From Oligoflexus sp. (GTDB lineage Bacteria; Bdellovibrionota_B; Oligoflexia; Oligoflexales; Oligoflexaceae): a DNA stretch of 64,000 nucleotides. Numbering within the stretch: position 1 is the first letter of the stretch; every line of letters starts with the position of its first letter. The DNA lies in assembly GCF_035712445.1 (NCBI RefSeq), contig NZ_DASTAT010000097.1, forward strand, positions 97,022-161,021, read 5' to 3'. Positions 1 to 8,398 of the stretch are shown piece by piece. Below the pieces are notes generated by a model, which ran no database searches, was not told the origin of the DNA, and saw only the letters and a list, made by a program, of their open reading frames with translations. Both the position numbers and the translations under genes were made by a program.

Positions 1-1258
1 TTTCCGGGGAATCCAGCCAGGCGCTGAAGGCTTTGAATTCATCAATGCCGAGCACGGACATGAGTTCGCCGAAGGGCAGATCCTTCGGATGAATGTTAAA
101 ACGGAACGGGGCTTCCTTGGTGAAGCCGATGAAACCCGAGCCCTGGGCCAGCGTCGCCTTGTCCTTTTTCACCAGGGCGTCTTCAAAGGTCATGCCCTGC
201 TCGGTGATGTTGAAGTCGAGCTGTGAATTGAGCAGTTTAAAGCCGAAGAGTTTCGCGCCTTGCGATTCGCCTTTGCCATCCAGGCGCCAGGACGGTGCGC
301 GCGCTTCATCGAAAGGAATGTGCAGCTGCAGCTCCGTCGATCCGAAAATGCGCCCTTCCGTTTGGTCGATCGCCAGATAGCGTCCGAGTATGCCGATATC
401 CGCCTGGCTGATCTTATTATCCACACGAATCAGAAGGCCTTTGAGCTGACGCGCATTCTTATCCTGCAGCGCGCCTTTGCGTTTTTTCAACTCCGTTTCA
501 TAAACCACGCGGGCTTCGCCGGTGGCCGTGAGGTCATCCGATTCGATCACGAATTTCTGTGAAACCAGCTGATCCTTGTCCTGCCTGAGGTCCAGCTGCA
601 GCCTGAGATCGCGCAGAAGACTGGCGCCTTCGACTCGCAGGTTGCCACGTTTCAGCTGCAGAGCCAGATCAAACTTCTGCCAGGTGCTGAAGGTGAAGTC
701 CACATCCAGACCTTCCAATTGCAAAGACAGGAGGTCGGGCTTGTCGGGCTTGGCGTCGGGGATTTTTACGTTGATCGTGGCATTGCCGATGCGCACGTGT
801 TTGAGCGGCATCGGAAAATTCAAAGGCCAGTCAGGAAGTTCCGATTTTTTATTCCAGTCGGGAAACTGCTCGACTTTCACCAGCTGTTCGATCGGCGGCA
901 GGGGAAGACTGATACGGGGTTCATTGATTTCGAGGTCGAAGACTTCCGGCTGGCTCAGCACCAAAGCCAGAAGCGAGACACGCAGCTGCAGATGGGAAAG
1001 CTGGGCGAGGGTCTGCTCGGTTCCATCCGGTTTTTGATAGCGGACTTCGACGCCATAGATATCAAAGCCCGGCGGCACGAACTTGGCGTTGATCGCCTCG
1101 AATTTGACCGAGAGATGCGTATACTGTTCCAGCTTTTCATTGATCGTGCGGCGCAAGAGGCCATGAACGTATGGGTTGTCGATCAGCAAATTGCCAAGGT
1201 AGGCCAGTGCCACCAGCACACCGACTACGATCATCAGCTTTTTCAAAGCTTGAAACAC
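1..1258 (-). CDS. AsmA-like envelope protein, N-terminal part (runs off left edge)
   Basis: The minus-strand frame is open from a GTG at 1258 to the window edge (about 419 residues), so the C-terminus is missing. An in-frame TAA lies at 1271-1273, just upstream, which limits the start. The protein opens with one N-terminal membrane segment (about residues 6-24, LMIVVGVLVALAYLG) and then a long beta-rich region built of phrases such as LEINEPRISLPLP and LQLEGLDVDF. This is the layout of AsmA/TamB/DUF748-type proteins, which are anchored in the inner membrane and reach into the periplasm; family members are linked to phospholipid transport or outer-membrane homeostasis. I assign the superfamily from architecture only. 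It follows the ExeA-like gene on the same strand after about 73 bases and may be co-transcribed. Confidence 0.6.
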   Translation of the reverse strand, partial: MFQALKKLMIVVGVLVALAYLGNLLIDNPYVHGLLRRTINEKLEQYTHLSVKFEAINAKFVPPGFDIYGVEVRYQKPDGTEQTLAQLSHLQLRVSLLALVLSQPEVFDLEINEPRISLPLPPIEQLVKVEQFPDWNKKSELPDWPLNFPMPLKHVRIGNATINVKIPDAKPDKPDLLSLQLEGLDVDFTFSTWQKFDLALQLKRGNLRVEGASLLRDLRLQLDLRQDKDQLVSQKFVIESDDLTATGEARVVYETELKKRKGALQDKNARQLKGLLIRVDNKISQADIGILGRYLAIDQTEGRIFGSTELQLHIPFDEARAPSWRLDGKGESQGAKLFGFKLLNSQLDFNITEQGMTFEDALVKKDKATLAQGSGFIGFTKEAPFRFNIHPKDLPFGELMSVLGIDEFKAFSAWLDSPE

Positions 1259-1284
1259 AGTTGCTTCGATTTATAAAAGCAGCC

Positions 1285-1299
1285 TGGGCCGGGAGCCCA
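1285..1299 (-). terminator. Weak hairpin between the ExeA-like and AsmA-like genes
   Basis: TGGGC and GCCCA form a 5-bp stem around a 5-base loop. Read on the minus strand, a short TTTT follows. It is too short to be a confident terminator; it may only attenuate read-through. Confidence 0.2.
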
Positions 1300-1331
1300 C
1301 GCTGTGGTCGTTATTAGATCCTGGTCATGGT

Positions 1332-2315
1332 TCAGGATTCCTCCGGATCATGACCTCCGCCTGACTTATAGTAAAGAGAATTCAGGTCCAGCGTGGGCGC
1401 CGCGCCTCCGCCAGATTTTCCGGTCTGCGGAGCAGGCTGCTTGCGGCGTCCGGGTGTCGGCTTCGTCGCTTTCGGCAGCTCCGTGCTCGGTTCATCAGCC
1501 AGACCCTTGGACAGGCCAAAGTATTGAGCCGCTGTCTGGATGGTCTCTGCGCTGATCACCCGCTGATCACGCAGGAAAGCTTCCATCAAGGCACCTTCCA
1601 AGAGACTTTCAATCCAGGCGAAACTGAGCGGTGCCTGCGCCATCAGATAGCTGTGCGCGTCGGCCCCGACAACTTTGGCTGGCAATCCTATCTGATCCAG
1701 ACGCCAGTTCAAATAGGGAATGATGTCATTGCGCGAAAGACCCTGCATGTCGGCGCTCATTGCCAATCTATGTTGGCAGCCTTCCGTCATCTGTACGATG
1801 GCGCTGAGTCGAGTATTACCAATCAAGATGAAATTGAGATGATTCGCCGCGATGGATTGCACCTGAATCAAAGCCAAAATTTCATCCAGCGCTTCGGGCT
1901 CTTTCAGCTTATGGGCGTCATCAATAATAACGGTCAGAATTTTTCCATGCAGGCGTGACTGCTGAAGGCGCTCCAACACATGACGGTTGGTGCTCGACGC
2001 CGGATCGAGTCCCAGATACTGGGCGAGTTTCGGCAGGAGCCAGCCGCTGTGCTGCTCGCTTTGAAGGAGCGAAAAGAAAGCGACATCATGTCTTTGCTGA
2101 TCCATCGTGTGATAGAGCCAGCGCGCCAAGGTACTCTTACCATGACCAGGAGGAGCGGTGATCACGAAGAGCGAGGCCGCTCTTTGCAGCGTCAGAAGAA
2201 GACGCGAGCAGATGATCTGGGTCGATTCCTGCCAGTAAAGGCGGTCCAGGGCGATGGGCTCGTTCCATGGCAGGCTTTTCCAGCCCCAGAAAGCGAGAAA
2301 TTTTTTACTGTCCAT
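1332..2315 (-). CDS. ExeA-like AAA ATPase
   Basis: A 327-residue P-loop ATPase of the ExeA/MshM type. It starts FWGWKSLPWNE, close to the FGL..PF opening of this family. Walker A is APPGHGKST (about 54-62), Walker B is ILTVIIDDAHKL (about 126-137), and a sensor-like stretch ILIGNTRLS follows. In type II secretion and pilus systems such proteins use ATP to help assemble the secretin; related proteins serve as DNA-transposition helpers. No peptidoglycan-binding domain is visible; the last 60 residues are a low-complexity Pro/Lys/Gly tail (PTPGRRKQPAP). The start has a strong GAGGGGCGG ribosome-binding site. It sits 9 bases after the TPR gene on the same strand, so the two form an operon. No other secretion genes are in view, so the exact job is unknown. 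Confidence 0.75.
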   Translation of the reverse strand: MDSKKFLAFWGWKSLPWNEPIALDRLYWQESTQIICSRLLLTLQRAASLFVITAPPGHGKSTLARWLYHTMDQQRHDVAFFSLLQSEQHSGWLLPKLAQYLGLDPASSTNRHVLERLQQSRLHGKILTVIIDDAHKLKEPEALDEILALIQVQSIAANHLNFILIGNTRLSAIVQMTEGCQHRLAMSADMQGLSRNDIIPYLNWRLDQIGLPAKVVGADAHSYLMAQAPLSFAWIESLLEGALMEAFLRDQRVISAETIQTAAQYFGLSKGLADEPSTELPKATKPTPGRRKQPAPQTGKSGGGAAPTLDLNSLYYKSGGGHDPEES

Positions 2316-2324
2316 ATCCGCCCC

Positions 2325-3272
2325 TCAGCTCGCAGCTTGTTTCCATTTATTTTGAAACTCTTCGATCAAGGGCACCTGGTGCGAGACCGCTCTTTGGAAA
2401 CGATCCTTGTGGCCTTCGGCATAAAGACAGCGGGCCAAAAACTGCGACGCCTGCTTGCGGCAGTAGTCCTCGCGCACCAGGGCTTCCAACAGCGGGATGC
2501 AATCGTTGATTTGATTCAGCATCAGATGGGCCTGAATCTGATCCGCAAAGAGCATGCGGGGATTGCCGTGATTCTTACGGGTGGCCGCGATGATTTTGAG
2601 CGCGGTCTCGGGCATGGCCGCCCGCATATAGAATTCCACGAGGTTGACGATGATGCCGATGTTCCGCGGATGCTCTTTGAGTGAAGTCAGAAGGAGTTTC
2701 TCCACGGTCTTGAAGTCGGACTGTTTCATCAGGATCTGGGCCATGCAGGGCGTGACGAGAGGCTGCAGATCCGGTTCCTCTTTCAGGTTGCCGATGAGTT
2801 TGGAAAAGAGCAGGTACTGTTTTTCCAAAAAGAGCCGGCGCGCTTGATAGAGTTTACGCAGGCTGCCCTGACTCCAGCGGCGGATGAGCCATTCAAAGCT
2901 GCCGATGAAAGCTGCGGGATTCAATGGGCTCTCGACGATTTCCGGAGCGCCGATGTCTTTGATCAGAGCGGTTTCCTGCTTATGATCCTGATGCGTCACG
3001 ACTATGGTCGGAGTGATGATGGCGATCGGTTCGACGATCTGAGCGCGCAAAACGAAACTCGCCGGAAGCTCGGGAGTATCATGAATGATAAGGACCGAGC
3101 ACTTGCCGCTGGAGATGGCGCGAAAAGCATCGACGATCTTCGCCGTCTTCACGGGGAAGGCCCAGTTGCGCCGCTCCAGACGCGAGGTCACCTCCTCGGA
3201 AAACGAGGCCGGGTTTGACGAAAGCAAAGCAATTTTTTGATTGTCCCAAGATGCCTGCTGCATCTGCACCAT
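2325..3272 (-). CDS. Receiver-like plus TPR/helical-repeat protein
   Basis: A 315-residue protein, first gene of a two-gene operon with the ExeA-like ATPase. Residues about 10-125 look like a degenerate response-regulator receiver or similar Rossmann fold: IALLSSNP early, VLIIHDTPE where the phospho-acceptor strand would be, and IITPTIVVT later. The remaining two thirds are helical pairs typical of TPR repeats (for example FKTVEKLLLTSLKEHPRNIGIIVNLVEFY). No output DNA-binding domain is seen. The pairing suggests a scaffold or regulator for the ATPase; this is inference. An ATG at 3263 is an alternative start. Confidence 0.55.
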   Translation of the reverse strand: MVQMQQASWDNQKIALLSSNPASFSEEVTSRLERRNWAFPVKTAKIVDAFRAISSGKCSVLIIHDTPELPASFVLRAQIVEPIAIITPTIVVTHQDHKQETALIKDIGAPEIVESPLNPAAFIGSFEWLIRRWSQGSLRKLYQARRLFLEKQYLLFSKLIGNLKEEPDLQPLVTPCMAQILMKQSDFKTVEKLLLTSLKEHPRNIGIIVNLVEFYMRAAMPETALKIIAATRKNHGNPRMLFADQIQAHLMLNQINDCIPLLEALVREDYCRKQASQFLARCLYAEGHKDRFQRAVSHQVPLIEEFQNKWKQAAS

Positions 3273-3348
3273 GGTGAAACCTGTCCATTTTGTGAGAAAC
3301 CGCGCGCTTCATCCCATTATACCATTGGCCGGGTGAAGCTTGTGAGTG

Positions 3349-3377
3349 TTGACAGAGGAGGGCCTGGCCGCTAAAAG
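3349..3377 (+). promoter_or_regulatory. Sigma70-type promoter upstream of purD
   Basis: A perfect TTGACA -35 box (3349-3354) is followed by a 17-base spacer and TAAAAG (3372-3377), a 4 of 6 match to the -10 consensus. This would put the transcription start about 35 bases before the purD ATG. It lies between the divergent TPR gene and purD. Confidence 0.6.
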
Positions 3378-3419
3378 TGTGGACGCATCCGCAAAAAACC
3401 CAATTGAGGAAAACATATC

Positions 3420-4724
3420 ATGAAAGTACTGCTAGTTGGCTCAGGCGCTCGCGAGCACGCTCTGGCTTGGAAATTACGTCAATCCAAGCTGGTTGATGAC
3501 CTCCTCATCTGGCCAGGCTCCCCGACCATGGATCCGCTCGGCACACGCCTCGCTATGGGTTTGGACGCTGGAATGGCTGATGTTGCCCGCCTGGCGCGGA
3601 ATCAGGGCGTTGATTTTGTGGTGGTTGGTCCCGAACAGCCCCTGGCTGATGGTTTTGCGGATGCCTGTGCGGATCTGAAGCTGCCCTGCTTTGGACCCGT
3701 AGCTGCCGCGGCTCAGCTGGAATCATCCAAGGCGTTCGCCAAGGATGTGATGAAGGCGGCTGGAATTCCGACCGCAGGTTTTGCGGTGGTTCAAGGGGAA
3801 GCAGCCTGCCGTAAAACCGCAGAGCAGTATCTGGCCAACTCAGGTGGCGCAGTCATTAAAGCCAGTGGTCTGGCGTCCGGCAAGGGCGTGTTTGTCTGTA
3901 AATCCCAAGCCGACATCGATGAAGGAATTGAAAGGCTCTACCGCTCCGGTATGGCCAAGGCCGCAGAAACCGTCGTGATCGAAGAGGTCCTGGTTGGACG
4001 CGAATGTTCCTTCTTTGTTTTCCTGGGGGCCGGGGAACCCACGCCGCTGGGCTTTGCCGTGGATCATAAACGACTGAAGGATGGGGATGAAGGTCCCAAT
4101 ACCGGCGGCATGGGCTGCTATACACCCGTGCCCTGGCTGCCTTCGGATGCCGGTGAAACGGTGATGAAAAAGGTGGTGCATCCCTTGCTCGTGGAATTGA
4201 CAAAACGCGGGATGAATTACACGGGCTGCCTTTACGTAGGCCTTATGTGGAGTGAAAAAGGTCCTTCTGTTGTCGAATTCAACGTCCGCCTGGGTGATCC
4301 CGAAGCCGAAGTCCTGGCGCTGCATGATAAGCGCGACTGGGCTCGGCTGATCGCGGCCAAGGTGGGTTTGATCGAGGAAAATAGGGAATTCGTAGCGGCG
4401 GCGGCCCAGAATGCGGGAGCCTCGGTATGCGTGGTGCTCGCTTCGCCCTGCTATCCTTATGGGGAAGGCGCGCCGCAGCGTTTTGAAGTGCCGCGCGATG
4501 TCTTTGAAAACGGCGCACAGGACGTTCAGGTCTTTGCAGCCGCTGTTCGGGAAGAACAGGGCCGGCTCATGACAGGTCGTGGACGGCTATTAACCGTATG
4601 TTCGCATGGCAAGGATTTTACCGAAGCCCGGCGTCATGCCTATGCGCACATTAAAAAAATCGCTGCGCACTGGCACGGGGTCCAGTATCGTCATGATATC
4701 GGATCAGGCCTCGTGGAGGGATGA
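3420..4724 (+). CDS. purD: Phosphoribosylamine--glycine ligase (GARS)
   Basis: A 434-residue full-length PurD. It catalyses the second step of de novo purine synthesis, joining glycine to phosphoribosylamine with ATP, in the cytoplasm. The opening VLLVGSGAREHALAWKL is the family signature, followed by the ATP-grasp core: KASGLASGKGVFVC (lysine and glycine-rich ATP loop), EEVLVGRECSFF and the metal-binding VVEFNVRLGDPEAE. The start ATG has a GAGGAAAA ribosome-binding site and a good promoter upstream. It is followed after 3 bases by a purE-like gene and then maf, forming one operon. Confidence 0.96.
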   Translation: MKVLLVGSGAREHALAWKLRQSKLVDDLLIWPGSPTMDPLGTRLAMGLDAGMADVARLARNQGVDFVVVGPEQPLADGFADACADLKLPCFGPVAAAAQLESSKAFAKDVMKAAGIPTAGFAVVQGEAACRKTAEQYLANSGGAVIKASGLASGKGVFVCKSQADIDEGIERLYRSGMAKAAETVVIEEVLVGRECSFFVFLGAGEPTPLGFAVDHKRLKDGDEGPNTGGMGCYTPVPWLPSDAGETVMKKVVHPLLVELTKRGMNYTGCLYVGLMWSEKGPSVVEFNVRLGDPEAEVLALHDKRDWARLIAAKVGLIEENREFVAAAAQNAGASVCVVLASPCYPYGEGAPQRFEVPRDVFENGAQDVQVFAAAVREEQGRLMTGRGRLLTVCSHGKDFTEARRHAYAHIKKIAAHWHGVQYRHDIGSGLVEG

Positions 4725-4727
4725 GTT

Positions 4728-5201
4728 GTGCAAAAAGTTTTGATTCTGCTGGCCTCGCATGAGGACGAATCCCTGACGGCGGAAGGCCAAAAACTCTTGC
4801 GGGATTTTCGCCTTTCCTATCAATTAAGGGTGAGTTCGGCTCAGGTGTCCCCGGATTTCGTTCGGGAGATCATCGCGAGCTTTCACAAGGATGGTGGCCA
4901 GGTCATCATCTGCGTGGCCGCACCGCAGGATCAACTGGCTTCCTTGGCCTCAGCATCGAGTTCTTTGCCTGTTTTGAATGTGCTTGTGAGTTCGCATCCT
5001 GTCAGTCTCATGACCGGAGCCGCACCTGTGGCGACGATGGGGCAAGGGGCTGAGGGTTTTACCAGAGCGGCGCTTTTCGTACTGCAGATGCTCGCGCTTC
5101 AGGATGCGGAACTTTCGCAGAATGTGCAGCGTCATCGCCACAGTCTCGCCGCGCGCGTTATCGCCGCGGATCACAAGCATCGGGTGATTTTTGATGTCTA
5201 A
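4728..5201 (+). CDS. Degenerate PurE-like protein
   Basis: A 157-residue protein that follows purD after 3 bases (GTG start, GTGGAGGG ribosome-binding site). It has PurE length and order: an opening Rossmann strand (KVLILLASHEDES), the segment LRVSSAQVSPDFVREIIASF that matches VVSAHRTP..., then APVATMGQGAEGFTRAALFVLQMLALQDAEL, which matches the PurE C-terminal half. The active-site signatures are changed: GSxSD reads ASHED, the catalytic histidine of SAHR is Gln (SAQV), the GGAAHLPG loop reads AAPQDQLA, and the loop carrying the MP(R/G)G segment is shortened. So it is probably not an active N5-CAIR mutase. It may be a regulatory or structural relative, or a diverged enzyme. The true PurE would have to be elsewhere. 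Confidence 0.7.
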   Translation: MQKVLILLASHEDESLTAEGQKLLRDFRLSYQLRVSSAQVSPDFVREIIASFHKDGGQVIICVAAPQDQLASLASASSSLPVLNVLVSSHPVSLMTGAAPVATMGQGAEGFTRAALFVLQMLALQDAELSQNVQRHRHSLAARVIAADHKHRVIFDV

Positions 5202-5817
5202 GAAAACTCAGAGTGTGTTTGAAAATTTTCCGTGGCAGCTCGTCCTTGCCAGTTCCTCACCAAGACGCCAGGAGCTTTTGCGCTACCTGGGACTCCCCTT
5301 CACCACCCGTGTGCCGGATATTGAAGAAAAACGCCGTGCCGCGGAAACGCCGCTCGATTACGTGCAACGAAATTCCCGTGAGAAGGCTCATATCATCTAT
5401 CAGAGTCTGCCGCATGATCAGCCCTGGGCCGTGATCGGATCGGATACGATCGGTGTGCTGGATGATGACGTGCTGGAAAAGCCTCTGGATGCAAAGGATG
5501 CACAGAAGATGCTCGCGCGCATGTCGGGCCGTTCGCATAAGGTGCTCACGGGGCTGGCTGTGGTGTATGGCCGCGGGCCCGAAGCCAAGGTGCAGCAGCG
5601 GGTGATTGAAACGGATGTTTTTTTCAAGCAGCTCACGCCGCAGGAGATTGCCTATTACGTGGGAACGGGCGAGCCTTTGGATAAGGCCGGGTCCTATGGA
5701 ATTCAGGGAATTGGTGGATTTTTAGTGGAGCGGATCAGCGGATCCTATTCCAATGTCGTCGGTCTTCCCCTGGTCGAACTCACAGACATTCTGCGCGGCC
5801 TGCCCCTGCCCTCGTGA
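5194..5817 (+). CDS. maf: Maf-family nucleotide pyrophosphatase
   Basis: A 207-residue Maf protein, which hydrolyses non-canonical or modified nucleoside triphosphates to monophosphates as a house-cleaning step. Visible motifs are LASSSPRRQELL (about 17-28), GSDTIGVL with the catalytic-base Asp, EKPLD, and DKAGSYGIQGIGG near the end. I use the ATG at 5194; a TTG 3 bases upstream is also possible. The start overlaps the PurE-like stop by 8 bases, indicating translational coupling in the purD operon. Confidence 0.9.
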   Translation: MSKKTQSVFENFPWQLVLASSSPRRQELLRYLGLPFTTRVPDIEEKRRAAETPLDYVQRNSREKAHIIYQSLPHDQPWAVIGSDTIGVLDDDVLEKPLDAKDAQKMLARMSGRSHKVLTGLAVVYGRGPEAKVQQRVIETDVFFKQLTPQEIAYYVGTGEPLDKAGSYGIQGIGGFLVERISGSYSNVVGLPLVELTDILRGLPLPS

Positions 5818-5928
5818 CGGAAAACCCGGCGCTGTCAGCCTTTGTCTGTCGGGTCTGTCTAAATTTTCTACAGTTTTCCTTTGGTCTTTCCAATAATTTC
5901 AATATGTTAGTATTGCGCCTTTCTGGCA

Positions 5929-5951
5929 AGGCCCTTGCAACCCAAGGGCCT
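5929..5951 (+). promoter_or_regulatory. Perfect inverted repeat in the leader of the H1-tail membrane protein
   Basis: AGGCCCTTG and CAAGGGCCT form a 9-bp perfect stem with a 5-base loop, about 43 bases before the ATG at 5995. No T-run follows, so it is more likely an operator or a leader hairpin than a terminator. It could also be a leftover terminator of the purD operon. Confidence 0.4.
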
Positions 5952-5994
5952 GTGGAAACTGTTGCTCTTATTCTGGAATGGAAGGACCTCTGTT

Positions 5995-6789
5995 ATGTCA
6001 AAGAAGAAAAACCCCAATCCCATGGCCAAGGCTCCCTTGCCAGTGGCGGCTCCGAAAAAAGCCGCAGCGCGGAAACCGAAAGCCAAAGTGAATAGTCAAT
6101 TGAAGGCGACGATCCTCAGCGCGCCGCGCTCCATGAAGCTGGACGCTGCTCAAAGTTTTATGCGTACGACTGCTTTCACCCTTCAAAACAAGGTAAGAAC
6201 AGCCATGACGGAACTGAGCAAAGTCGAAAAATCAAGCAAGACTCCCAGCGCTCGTCTTGGTCTGAGCTATGACTCCTCGATTCAACCGACATCGAGCAGT
6301 TCGTTTTTCTCGAACCCTTTCAATCGCTTTAAAATCGCCTTCCTGACTGTTGTCGTGGTGGGTGGTATCAGCGGTTATTTTTATTCGGATCGCGTGATTG
6401 ATGGCTTCAAAAGCCTGGGTGATGCGGTGACCAACGTGTCGAGCGACAAGACCTGGGTTGAAGGCATGATGACCCAGACTAATGGTGTTCCGGATGAAGA
6501 GAAGGACGGAACCCTTATGCCTCCGCGCATGATGGAAGAGACGGTGATGCCGGTTGCGGATGAAGCGCCCGCGGCCCAGGCGGGTGCGACGGATGTGCTC
6601 CCAACGGAACCTGTTCCGGCACCCGCTGCAGCTGTTCCTGCACCTGCGGTAGCGGCCCCTGCGGCCAAGGCTGTGGCTCCGGAAGTGAAAGCTCCGAAGG
6701 CGACCAAGGCCAAGGCGAAGAGCAAGGCCAAGGTTACGAAGGCCAAGGCGAAGACCAAGGCCAAGACGAAAAAATCCGCTCAGAAGTAA
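5995..6789 (+). CDS. Membrane protein with histone-H1-like Lys/Ala/Pro tail
   Basis: A 264-residue protein of unknown function. The start is the ATG at 5995, behind GGAAGGACC. The N-terminus is basic (PKKAAARKPKAK), followed by a Ser-rich stretch and one membrane segment at about residues 105-128 (FKIAFLTVVVVGGISGYFY). After it come an acidic/neutral linker, a Pro/Ala run (PVPAPAAAVPAPAVAAP) and a C-terminal tail of KAK/TKAK repeats resembling histone H1 or AlgP-type tails. If the N-terminus is cytoplasmic, the basic tail would be periplasmic and could bind anionic polymer or peptidoglycan; in the opposite orientation it could bind DNA. Both are inference. A strong terminator follows. Confidence 0.6.
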   Translation: MSKKKNPNPMAKAPLPVAAPKKAAARKPKAKVNSQLKATILSAPRSMKLDAAQSFMRTTAFTLQNKVRTAMTELSKVEKSSKTPSARLGLSYDSSIQPTSSSSFFSNPFNRFKIAFLTVVVVGGISGYFYSDRVIDGFKSLGDAVTNVSSDKTWVEGMMTQTNGVPDEEKDGTLMPPRMMEETVMPVADEAPAAQAGATDVLPTEPVPAPAAAVPAPAVAAPAAKAVAPEVKAPKATKAKAKSKAKVTKAKAKTKAKTKKSAQK

Positions 6790-6827
6790 TCTAGTCCTGG
6801 GACTCCTTGACTGTAAGCCTATGACCC

Positions 6828-6886
6828 GGCCGCCTTCCCGGACGCTCGCAGAATCGAGCGCCGGGGAATGCGGCCTTAATTTTTTG
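6828..6886 (+). terminator. Rho-independent terminator after the H1-tail gene
   Basis: A nested hairpin: outer arms GGCCGC (6828-6833) and GCGGCC (6870-6875), inner arms CCCGG-A-CGCTCG and CGAGCGCCGGG around a 6-base loop, followed by TTAATTTTTTG. Very stable and T-tailed. Confidence 0.85.
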
Positions 6887-6963
6887 TCCTCATTTCCACC
6901 TTTTCCTTATCCTTCCTTCGCAGGCCTCGTATAATCATCGTCTTGATTGCAAAGAGGTGGACT

Positions 6964-8319
6964 TTGAAAGAACGCTGGACATACCTTCTGAAGCTGGCCT
7001 GGCCTTTGATTATCGCCAACAGTTTTTGGAACCTGCAGTTGACCATCGACCGCGTTTTCCTGGGTCAATATTCGACCGAAGCCCTGGCCGCGGCGATGGC
7101 CGTCATGGGCGTTTTCTGGACACCGATGGCTCTTTTGCAGCAAACCGCAGCCTATGTGATGACCTTTGTCGCGCAGTACTTTGGGGCTCAGGAAAAGAAA
7201 ATGATCGGGCCCGCGGTGTGGCAGGCGCTTTATTTGAGCGTCATCGGCGGGATTTTGTTTCTGGGCTTCATCCCCGCGGCGGATTCCATCTTCAGGATGA
7301 TGGGCCATTCGCCGGAGGTGAGCGCCCTGGAGACGGAATACTTTCAAGCGCTTTGCTACTCGGCTTTGCCGACGGCCGTGGTGGCTGCAGTCAGCAGCTT
7401 TTTTTCCGGGCTCGGCAGGACCCGCATGGTGATGGGAATCAACTGCGTGGGCCTCGTCGCGAATGTGATCCTCGATTATCTTTTGATTTTCGGTCGACTG
7501 GGCTTTCCTGCCCTCGGTGTGGCGGGTGCCGGTTATGCGACCGCGCTGGCTACGGTCTGCTCGGCGATTTATGCGCTCTGGCTCCTCTTTCAAAAAGAGC
7601 ATGAACGGGATTTCGCTGTGCGCTCCGCCTTTCACATGCGCTGGGACCTCATGAAACGCTATCTGCGTTTCGGACTTCCGAGCGGTCTTCAGTGGGCCTT
7701 GGAAGGTCTGGCCTTCACGGTCTTTTTGATTTTCGTGGGTCGCATGACGAACGGCGACGCGGCGCTGGCCAGCAGTGGCATCGTCGTGACGGTCATGATG
7801 CTCGCGGTGCTGCCGGCCATGGGGATGGCGCAGGCCGTTTCCATTCAGCTGGGTCAGAACCTGGGAGAAGGCCGGCCGGATCTGGCGGAGGCTTACACCT
7901 GGAGCGGTCTGCAGCTTTCGCTGATGTATATCATCACAGTGGGCTTCAGCTTTTTATTGATCCCGGAGTTTTATCTCGGCTGGTTTCATAACCCTTCGCA
8001 GGCCTCGCTTTGGAGTGAAGTCTCGGTGATCGTGCCCTATCTTTTGATGTACGTGGCGCTCTTCACCTCGTTTGACAGCATGAATCTGATTTTCTCGTTC
8101 GCTTTGAAGGGCGCAGGGGACACGCGCTTTGTCACTCTTGTGGCCTTGACCGTTCCCTGGCCTTTGATGGTGGCCCCGACATGGTTTGTCAAGGATTGGA
8201 ACGGCGCCGTATACTGGGCCTGGGGCGCGGCCAGCTTTTTTATTATTTTTCAGTCCTTTATTTTCCTCGTGCGTTTTCGCGGCGGGAAGTGGAAGACGAT
8301 GAGCGTGATCCACGGCTGA
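6964..8319 (+). CDS. MATE-family multidrug/sodium efflux transporter
   Basis: A 451-residue protein with about 12 membrane segments in two homologous halves, typical of MATE (NorM-type) inner-membrane antiporters that expel cationic drugs or metabolites against Na+ or H+. Family-like stretches include LAWPLIIANSFWNLQLTIDRVFLGQYS at the start, AYVMTFVAQYFGA, and GLPSGLQWALEGLAF opening the second half. I choose the TTG at 6964 because AGAGGTGG lies 3 bases before it; an upstream in-frame TTG at 6943 has no such site. It follows a terminator and so has its own promoter. Substrate unknown. Confidence 0.88.
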   Translation: MKERWTYLLKLAWPLIIANSFWNLQLTIDRVFLGQYSTEALAAAMAVMGVFWTPMALLQQTAAYVMTFVAQYFGAQEKKMIGPAVWQALYLSVIGGILFLGFIPAADSIFRMMGHSPEVSALETEYFQALCYSALPTAVVAAVSSFFSGLGRTRMVMGINCVGLVANVILDYLLIFGRLGFPALGVAGAGYATALATVCSAIYALWLLFQKEHERDFAVRSAFHMRWDLMKRYLRFGLPSGLQWALEGLAFTVFLIFVGRMTNGDAALASSGIVVTVMMLAVLPAMGMAQAVSIQLGQNLGEGRPDLAEAYTWSGLQLSLMYIITVGFSFLLIPEFYLGWFHNPSQASLWSEVSVIVPYLLMYVALFTSFDSMNLIFSFALKGAGDTRFVTLVALTVPWPLMVAPTWFVKDWNGAVYWAWGAASFFIIFQSFIFLVRFRGGKWKTMSVIHG

Positions 8320-8356
8320 ATTTTTCATAGCTTGAAGCGCATGATGCGACAGGGGA

Positions 8357-8375
8357 CGCTCTTTTTGAAAGAGCG
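8357..8375 (+). terminator. Hairpin between convergent genes
   Basis: CGCTCTTT and AAAGAGCG form an 8-bp stem with a 3-base loop between the end of the MATE gene and the convergent small secreted gene. No long T-run follows on either strand. Possible bidirectional stop. Confidence 0.4.
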
Positions 8376-8398
8376 GGCCGTGCTGCTATCGCCTCCGA

